Shown: piece by piece, positions 57,591 through 64,000 of the stretch
Numbering within the stretch: position 1 is the first letter of the stretch
Layout of the letters: every line of letters begins with the position of its first letter
NCBI GenBank assembly: GCA_037367405.1
Contig: JAZKJV010002318.1
Span: forward strand, 1 to 64,000
DNA from: Ottelia alismoides
Lineage: Eukaryota; Streptophyta; Magnoliopsida; Alismatales; Hydrocharitaceae
DNA length: 64,000 bases
Direction of reading: 5' to 3'
Translations under genes and position numbers: made by a program
The notes under the pieces: model-generated
Databases searched by the model: none
Told to the model about the DNA's origin: nothing
The model's input: only the letters and a program-made list of their open reading frames with translations

Positions 57591-59127
57591 TTTAAGCAAC
57601 ACATATGAAAGTTAGTATTTGGAGTGATTTTTAAAAAATATTTATTTCTATAAACAATATAAAAAGGAGAAAATGTTCATGAGCTTAAACTTGACTCATG
57701 GATGATCTCGCTCGAACATGACCAAGCTTAGGTGTTGAAGTATAGCCCATGGATCGGTCCAGTCCGAGCTCTGGACAAGAGGTTTTGTTTTAAAAAAATC
57801 GGCAACCTTCTGTCCGACTCGGCCCGTAATTTGAGCAGGTCTATAGGTGGAGAAGGGAAAAGTCGGGTTCTCGTTGTCCCAAGAGACGACGTGGTAAGTA
57901 GGAGAGAAAAGAGTTCTCTAAGGTTTCTTATAGTCATCTGTTTTCATCACCCAAATCCATAGTTGGAAAAGATGCCAAAAAAGGGAAGGTATAGATTTTA
58001 TTTGTGGGAACAATCACCCTTTATATAATCTCGTTAAATTTTGATTTTAGCATTGAATTGTTCATCGGAAATCTGAATCTGTAAGGGCCCATTTTTCGGT
58101 GAGTTGTTCACCGATAATTCGATTCTATAAAGGCTCATTAAGACATGTATTATTTTAATCTTAAACTAAAAATCGAATCACATGTAAAGTTGGGCCCCTA
58201 AAAATAATGTGTCATGGACAATTGCACTTCAAAACTATGCTTAAGGACGACACTGCCCATATACATACAATATGCGTACAAATATATGTTGAAAATTGTG
58301 CTTATTTACGATTACATGGCCGCCTTCCTGAAAAGGAGACCTACATCCTCCATCAGAAACCAATGCTTCAGGATGTTTAATGCAACACATAATTGTTAGA
58401 AAAGTTTTCTTTTTAATGTATAAAAATTTCAACTTTCCCATTGGATTCACCGTAGATAATCAAGTGAACGAAAAAAAACATGTTTTCTTTAAGTACAAGT
58501 GCTCAAATATCTCCTAATTAGATTTCATTAAACATGTTTAAAATTACGAACCTTGATGAGATCATTTTAATATATTTTGTATTCTAAGATTATCTTTGCA
58601 CAAATCACCACCATCTTAAAAACTAGTCTTTCTTCAATGCATCGTTGATAATGGAAGAGTCTTTTGCATGCACACCTTTCTATCTCACTCCTTTTATCTC
58701 GATAATTTCAATTTTCTATATTTGATATTAAAGCGGCCACCAGTATAGCACAAATTATGACAGACTAGCAATTCCATTTCTTTCCTCTTCCCTTCTCTTT
58801 TATTCCATTTCTCTAAATATAACATTAAAGAAGCCACCTATTAAATACACATATTGCAACAAAATTTTTTAAACCACTCCATCTACTGGCCTTGGTTAAT
58901 GACACTAGTTAAATGATCAAATATAAAGAAGTCGCCTATTCAAATGTACAAAAAGATCGACTTGCACTTGCATTTCAGAAGCCTCTCCTTTCCTTTATCT
59001 GAGCCAGTCAATTGTTTCCAAGTCGAAAACATCTTCTTTGCGAGTCAGGAAGGGGATCAACCAACTATAGAGATTGAGCTTTGAAGATAGATACCTTTCA
59101 CAAAAATTATATATACAGGGAAAATTT
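57591..59127. other. Non-coding DNA right of the duplication
   Basis: No gene recognised. The frame 57732-57962 has no domain. Inverted copies of the 48-bp tandem repeat lie at about 58045-58143. Confidence 0.5.
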
Positions 59128-59384
59128 TGGCAGCCACTGGGAGAGCTAACTCCCCCCCCCCCCCAATTTTTCTCATATTTTTATTTTTTTTGAAAAATAT
59201 TTTCGTGCGACTGTTAAAAAATGATTGTTTGAAGGTAGGCCGTAGGAGACTCTGTTTCGCACGAAACTTGAATGACATAATATAGGGATATATCGATAAA
59301 TTTTCACGGAAATATTTTTCAAAAAAATAAAAAATGGAAAAAATGTGGCGGGGGCAGCCAAGTTAGCTTCCCCTTTGGTTGCCA
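59128..59384. mobile_element. MITE with about 75-bp inverted arms
   Basis: The left arm begins TGGCAGCCACTGGGAGAGCT, the right arm read backwards TGGCAACCAAAGGGGAAGCT. Both continue through a C-rich stretch and an AT-rich stretch to GAAAAATATTTTCGTG/GAAAAATATTTCCGTG. Length 257 bp, with a C homopolymer at about 59152-59164. No clean target duplication was found. Confidence 0.8.
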
Positions 59385-59409
59385 CCATTCCATTCACTAC
59401 ATGCTGGTG

Positions 59410-60358
59410 GCTCTAAGGGGACAGTCAAGGACCGTCCTCTTTGTCGTTATAACCGTCCCTTCTGATTAGAGGGGACGGTCTCAGAACCGTCCCGTCTGCC
59501 ACCGTCTCATTTGCTTAGATGGGACGGTTATCACGAACGTCTCTTTTAATAAACCATTGGGGACGGTTGCAACCGTCCCTTTAATGATCAACTTTGGGGA
59601 CGATTACAACCGTCCCTAGTACCACTAATAGTAGGGACGGTTGTAACCGTCCCCATCTTAGAAGCTTGGGGGACGGTTGTAACCATCCCTAATGGTGTGC
59701 AATCATTTTGCGACGGGCACAGAAGACCTGTGGGACGGTTTACACCGTCCTCATTTGGTCTCACTGGTCGCTATCCGCGACAGTGGGCCGATGTCAAACA
59801 TTGGGGACGGTCGTAACCGTCCCTCTTGAGACGCAGAGGGGACGGTTGTAACCGTCCCTTCCATAAAGAAAGCCTTTTGCGACGCCAGCAGAAGGCTTTA
59901 AGGGATGGTTGTAACCGTCCCTTATAGCCCTCATTGACACAAAATTGTGCCAGCAGGTCCTTGGAAGAAGACGGGACGGTCGTAACTGTCCCTATTGATA
60001 ACCACAGGGGACGGTTGTAACCGTCCCCTCCATTTAGCGCTAAAGGGGACGGCAATAGAAGACCATTAGCGACGATTTTAACCGTCTCCGTTGGTTCCCC
60101 TGACCGCTAAAATGAGACAGAGGGTGTTTAACATTCTGAAGGGACGGATACAACCGTCGCCATTGTCAGTTAAAGGGGACGGTTGCGACCGTCCCATCTA
60201 GTATGGGGTCTATAGCGACGCCAACAGAAGCGTATAGGAGACGGTTGTAACCGACTCCATTAACCTTTGAAATGCAAAATTGCGTCCCGTGAGCTATCCT
60301 CAACAGGGGGACGTTTCTGTAGCACCGTAGGGAACAGTTATAACCGTCCCCAATACCC
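59410..60358. repeat. Array of GGGACGGTTGTAACCGTCCC palindromes with about 168-bp super-period
   Basis: About 17 copies, perfect or degraded, of a 20-bp palindrome are spread over 950 bp with spacers of roughly 30-60 bp. A second motif, gcgacgccagcagaag (with variants), recurs with its agaag core at 59721, 59890, 60057 and 60226, spacings of 169, 167 and 169, so the array has a longer repeat unit as well. Arrays of this kind are typical of the subterminal transposase-binding regions of plant CACTA elements. No flanking TIR or target duplication could be fixed, so the element assignment is inferred. Confidence 0.8.
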
Positions 60359-60573
60359 CCTAACTGGAAAAAAAATACTAGATTCATGGTGTTTTGTTCA
60401 TGCTCCCTCTGCGAAATCAAATAACACATTTCATAAACTCAAAATTAAAGATGTAAATAAGACACTTTATAGTTATAAAGAAATTGTTTTTCAATTCTAC
60501 ATAGTCTTAGGCACTATTAGAAATATTACAATAAAATGTTCAAGAAAGAACTAAAATTTACTACAAGGATTGT
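60359..60573. other. Spacer between palindrome array and solo LTR
   Basis: AT-rich and without genes. The last five bases, ATTGT (60569-60573), are the left target duplication of the LTR. Confidence 0.6.
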
Positions 60574-63409
60574 TGTAACGCCCCTGAAAATTTGGATTTT
60601 TCTGAAATTTTAAAAAATATACAATATCATACTCAAAAGAAGCGTCTCGTCGCAAGCTTTCCAACGAGCCCAAGAATGCGCAAATCCGAGTTCATATGAG
60701 GAAGTTATGCCCTTTTTAGTGAGCTATAGCCGGTGACATTAATGGAAAGTTGGATACACGAATTTTGAATCACTTCATACGTTGAGGAGATATTTTGGAG
60801 TACATTCCACCTCATTTTTTGACAACCTTGTTTCCTTTTTCACCCATTGAATGATATCTAAGTACCTATTGATCTCTTTCCATCTTGTGCTTCCTTCCAA
60901 AGTTGATTCTTCTTCTTCTTCCCCCCTTAGAGAGTCAAGAGGAGGAGCGTCTTCTCATAGACGAGTTGCGAGGCCTCGGAGCTTCGTTGCAAGGAGAGGA
61001 AGAGAACGTCGTCGCAAGGGGAAGGTTTTGCAACATGCGGATCGTTAATCATTGCGCAGATCAAAGGCTTGTGAGTAGGTAACGGATCCTCAGCTTTCTC
61101 CATATTCTTTTGCATTCTTGCAACGATTGGAGATTGCCGATTGTGGGAATATATGTCGGTTTCAATCCTTCCCAGGATTGCCTATTTGCTGTTGGTGTAG
61201 ATGATTATCTTCTCATCAAATCATCTTCATATCGTTTCCGTACTCTTATGAGGATAAATCCAGTAACATGGCTTGTCTTATATTGTCCCTACATGATATT
61301 ACAACCTGATGTACGCATGCACGTATAGAAGCTAAAATCTCTACCTTAAATTGTGATGTGGAGAAGATAATGGTTCTCAATTATACACATAAAGTGAACT
61401 ATGATATTATATGATAGAGATATGTCTTGTTCCATGAAAAAAAACATTACGAAATCCACGTCCAGGTTTTGTTGGATTGAGATTTTCTTTTGTTATTAGT
61501 AAATAATATTATTAATGTTGATTGCATCAAATGCAAGACACAAATTTTGATTTTGCTCATATATACGTTCATATCACCCAAAGACACGATGAGAGTAGGC
61601 ATCATGTTTGTCGTTCATAAATCTGATCAGTTTTCTGTATCAAACTTTGATCATTTCATGAAAACTTTCCTTATCTTTGTGACACAAGATTATAATGCTA
61701 CTTCGATAGGTTGGCTAGGTTTTTTTGGCAACTGTGTACACATGTTATTTATGGTGAACAACCTTCCTAATAGTGAACTTCCTTCCTAATCTATGTCTCT
61801 CTTAGCTTTATCGATTGGTTATATGATTATTAGTATGGTCTCATAGAACTTTCATGCTGATTTAATTACTCTAAATATATGATGATTATATCCTGCTAAT
61901 TCAGTACTTATTTTGTAATTATAACTAAAAAGGTAAAACTGTGTTTTCTTCCCAAGGTTATAAGATTGATTATTCTTGCATAGATTTCATGGTCGTCATA
62001 TGGGAAAGTTATAGAAGTAGCTTTGGGTGTAACTGATATTATGGAAGTCTAATGATATCTTTTGTTCTAGTTGTAGGAATGAGTCTGTGCATGTTTCCCT
62101 TATGGAGCTTTACGGTTACGAGCACTTCAATAGTCGCTCATATAGTTAATGACATGGGTGTAGTATGGTTGATAATGCAAACACCATATAACCAAGTGCT
62201 AATTATAACATTTGTGATATGTCCCAGACCCTACGGTTGGGATTAAAGGCTTGATATTTTTTTCTATTTAGCATCATAGATACAAGACATCTAATGTCTC
62301 AAGGCATGGTGCAAGATAGTGGTGATTATACCCTCTGTTAGGTATTTTGGGAGGGATTGTGACCAAGGATCTTATAGCATCGGTATAAATAATAGGTCAG
62401 TGAAAGAATTTATCATGTCAGGGTTCAAGTGTTTTTCTATAAAGGGAATATACAAGTTGAGGAAGGAAAATTAAATACCACGAGGTGGGTGCACACCCTT
62501 TGTGGTCTGGTTGAGCCAACAATGAGTTATCCCCACTCGAGGGGCATCATAGAGTGGGGAGGTGGTAGATACTCTAGAGATTTTTGGGTGGGTGCACGCG
62601 TGCATCTCACCATACGATTTCATTTTGTAACTATTGGTTTTGGAGCGAGTAGGACTCCCCTGGCAGACTCGGTTGACGGAATAGGGATTCCTTGGGCTAT
62701 ATGCCTCGTGTCTCGAGTGTCAGAGTACTACCAATCAGACTAACTGAAGGATCGCACTTGCGCACAGGTCTTTGTCTCCACTCTGAATGAAGCGATGCAG
62801 GTTTCATTCCTAGTGTAGATTTTCTCCTTTGACGGGTGAGTCCAGGATTAATAAATAACTAAACAAATAAATAAGCTAGATCAAAGAACTTAGAAGTGGA
62901 TTAATTATGTAATTGTCAAAAATCCACTCGTCGCAAGTAACTTAATTAGAGGCTTTCTACTTGAGTTCTTAGAATGTTTCATTATACCTCTGTAGTTTCT
63001 GCACTTGCATTGCCTACCTAATTTTTCTTTCATTTATAAATTATTGTTATATCCTTACTGAGTCATTTGACTCACAAGTTACCCCTCTTGGAAATCCAAC
63101 AGGAAATCTTGAGCAGGAGACCGAGGCGGGAATTTTTGGCAGCACTGTTGAGAATCATTTCAGAGGTTGATACCTAGTGGAGCTGACTTTTTGTCGGTCT
63201 TTCCTTTTTCCTTTATTGGTGATGTAATATTAAGACCTTGAATTATTCCTGTCATCTTAAGATGTGGATGGTTTTTCTTTTGATTGGATATTTTTCTCCC
63301 GCCCTTGCTTTTGTATGAATGATTTATCATGCAGATTGTATATGACTGTTGTTGGGTAATAATTGTGATTGGGCATTGAGATGCGCTCCTATCGAGACGG
63401 GGCGTTACA
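60574..63409. mobile_element. Solo LTR, 2836 bp, Ty3/gypsy-like termini
   Basis: Begins TGTAACGCCCCTGAAAA and ends GGGGCGTTACA, giving an 11-bp terminal inverted repeat. Target duplication ATTGT at 60569-60573 and 63410-63414. Termini of this form (TGTAACxCCCC...GGGGxGTTACA) are common in plant chromovirus LTRs. No gag or pol is present, so it is a recombination product. Frames inside (61110-61328, 61490-61789, 62429-62743) have no domain. It inserted four bases beyond the stop codon of the transposase-like gene to its right. Confidence 0.88.
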
Positions 63410-63417
63410 ATTGTTAT

Positions 63418-64000
63418 CTACTCAGATCCTTCACTCTCGTTGCTCTGCTCCTCACTTTCCTCATCGTCGTCGAGACGTGTAGGTTGTACAGGTGGCGTGG
63501 CTTGACTTTGAAGACGTCTTATATAGGACATGACATTCGCCATGTCCAAACGCATCTTCGTCATCTCTTCATCTTGTGTAGACATCTTTGCCTTTACTTC
63601 CCGCAGCTCCCTTTCCATCTCTCTTTCTCTATGGCTCCCTTGCGAGGAAGACTGAGACCCACTTGCACCACCCATTCCGTACCATGTACAAATCGTTTCT
63701 CCACGTCCTCCGCAATGGATGTGTCCACTGTGTTCCGGACCAGTGGCTTGACGGAAGGCATCATCGGCCGACAACGGGGGAGTGCTCGTCCCCGTGCTGT
63801 CTGGCGAGGAGGTAGTAGAGAGCCTAATCATTTCTTCCTGCATGTATAAAAATATTAAATATTGTCAATATACTAACTTAAGTCATTATATAAATTAAAA
63901 ATAAATATTACTTACATGAATTGGTGCGTAGACGTCATCAACCCACTGCACTTCTCCTCCTAAATCCCGGCTCTTTGACCCAGTAATATGCGGGGTCATT
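63418..64000 (-). CDS. Ptta/En-Spm (transposase_24-like) protein, C-terminal part, runs off window
   Basis: On the reverse strand a first exon (64000-63916, open at the edge) reads HITGSKSRDLGGEVQWVDDV and ends at a GTAAGT donor. A 78-bp AT-rich intron (63915-63838) ends in ...ATGCAG. The second exon (63837-63418) continues in phase with EEMIRL and contains PLSADDAFRQATGPEHSG, IHCGGRGETI and a charged coiled-coil (EREMERELREVKAKMS to MANVMSYIRRLQ), ending in an acidic tail and a TAG. The GSKS start, the 'd.af...lGpehsGrvr.gG' block and the C-terminal coiled coil are what I know from the plant transposase (Ptta/En/Spm) family. No stop interrupts the visible part. The splice sites are predicted by eye. 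Confidence 0.65.

Noticed and set aside
59410..60358. Regularly spaced palindromes that look like a CRISPR array
   Set aside because: The sequence is a plant nuclear TE region; the repeats are degenerate, the spacers repeat with a 168-bp period, and no cas-like genes exist. CACTA subterminal repeats explain it better.
59399..60372. CACTAC at 59395-59400 as the left end of a CACTA element enclosing the palindrome array
   Set aside because: No matching inverted end or 3-bp duplication could be found at the right side, so I did not assign element boundaries.

Overview
The window reads as intergenic nuclear DNA from a flowering plant, probably a monocot; I cannot name the species. All recognisable coding sequence belongs to plant transposable elements: CACTA/En-Spm, Mutator, an L1-type LINE, Ty1/copia, a Ty3/gypsy protease fragment, hAT-like and CACTA-like short elements, and solo or truncated LTRs. 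I found no convincing host gene, tRNA, rRNA or bacterial-type feature.

The main organising feature is an old tandem segmental duplication. Unit 1 (about 4991-26227) and unit 2 (about 28250-57590) carry the same blocks in the same order and orientation, and each was later modified by its own insertions. Unit 1 gained a 5.65-kb LINE (8723-14371), a mitochondrial-looking insert (about 18622-19510), an hAT-like element (20471-22458), a hairpin MITE (22718-22885) and a CACTA-type MITE (25465-25877). Unit 2 gained another CACTA-type MITE (32913-33223), a 14-kb copia element (34388-48419) sitting inside a small Mutator-like MITE, an internal-TIR element (48752-49762) and a GGGTCGGG-rich insert (about 52027-52703). 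Because each unit serves as the empty site of the other, the order of events can be read directly. The two units meet at a truncated LTR (26228-28249).

Layout: 1-2830 is a GC-rich, LTR-like segment with phased palindromes. 3183-6540 is a decayed CACTA transposase, followed by AT-rich DNA and a reverse-strand Ty3/gypsy protease fragment. The LINE interrupts unit 1 at 8723. Unit 1 continues with an hAT MITE, a Mutator transposase fragment and a second LTR-like module to 26227. Unit 2 repeats this to about 57590 with the copia element nested inside. The last part (57591-64000) is separate: an inverted-repeat MITE, an array of palindromes built on GGGACGGTTGTAACCGTCCC, a 2.8-kb solo LTR, and a Ptta/En-Spm-type transposase fragment that runs off the right edge.

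The copia element is the best preserved. It has LTRs of 2521 and 2436 bp that differ in length by one 85-bp hairpin segment, a 5-bp target duplication, a tRNA-Met-type primer site, a polypurine tract, and one 1318-codon gag-pol frame broken by only two nonsense codons. Its leader carries a 3.4-kb solo LTR with its own 5-bp target duplication. No gene here can be shown to be functional, and I did not find a new biological system; the interest lies in the nesting, the paired empty sites and the palindrome arrays.
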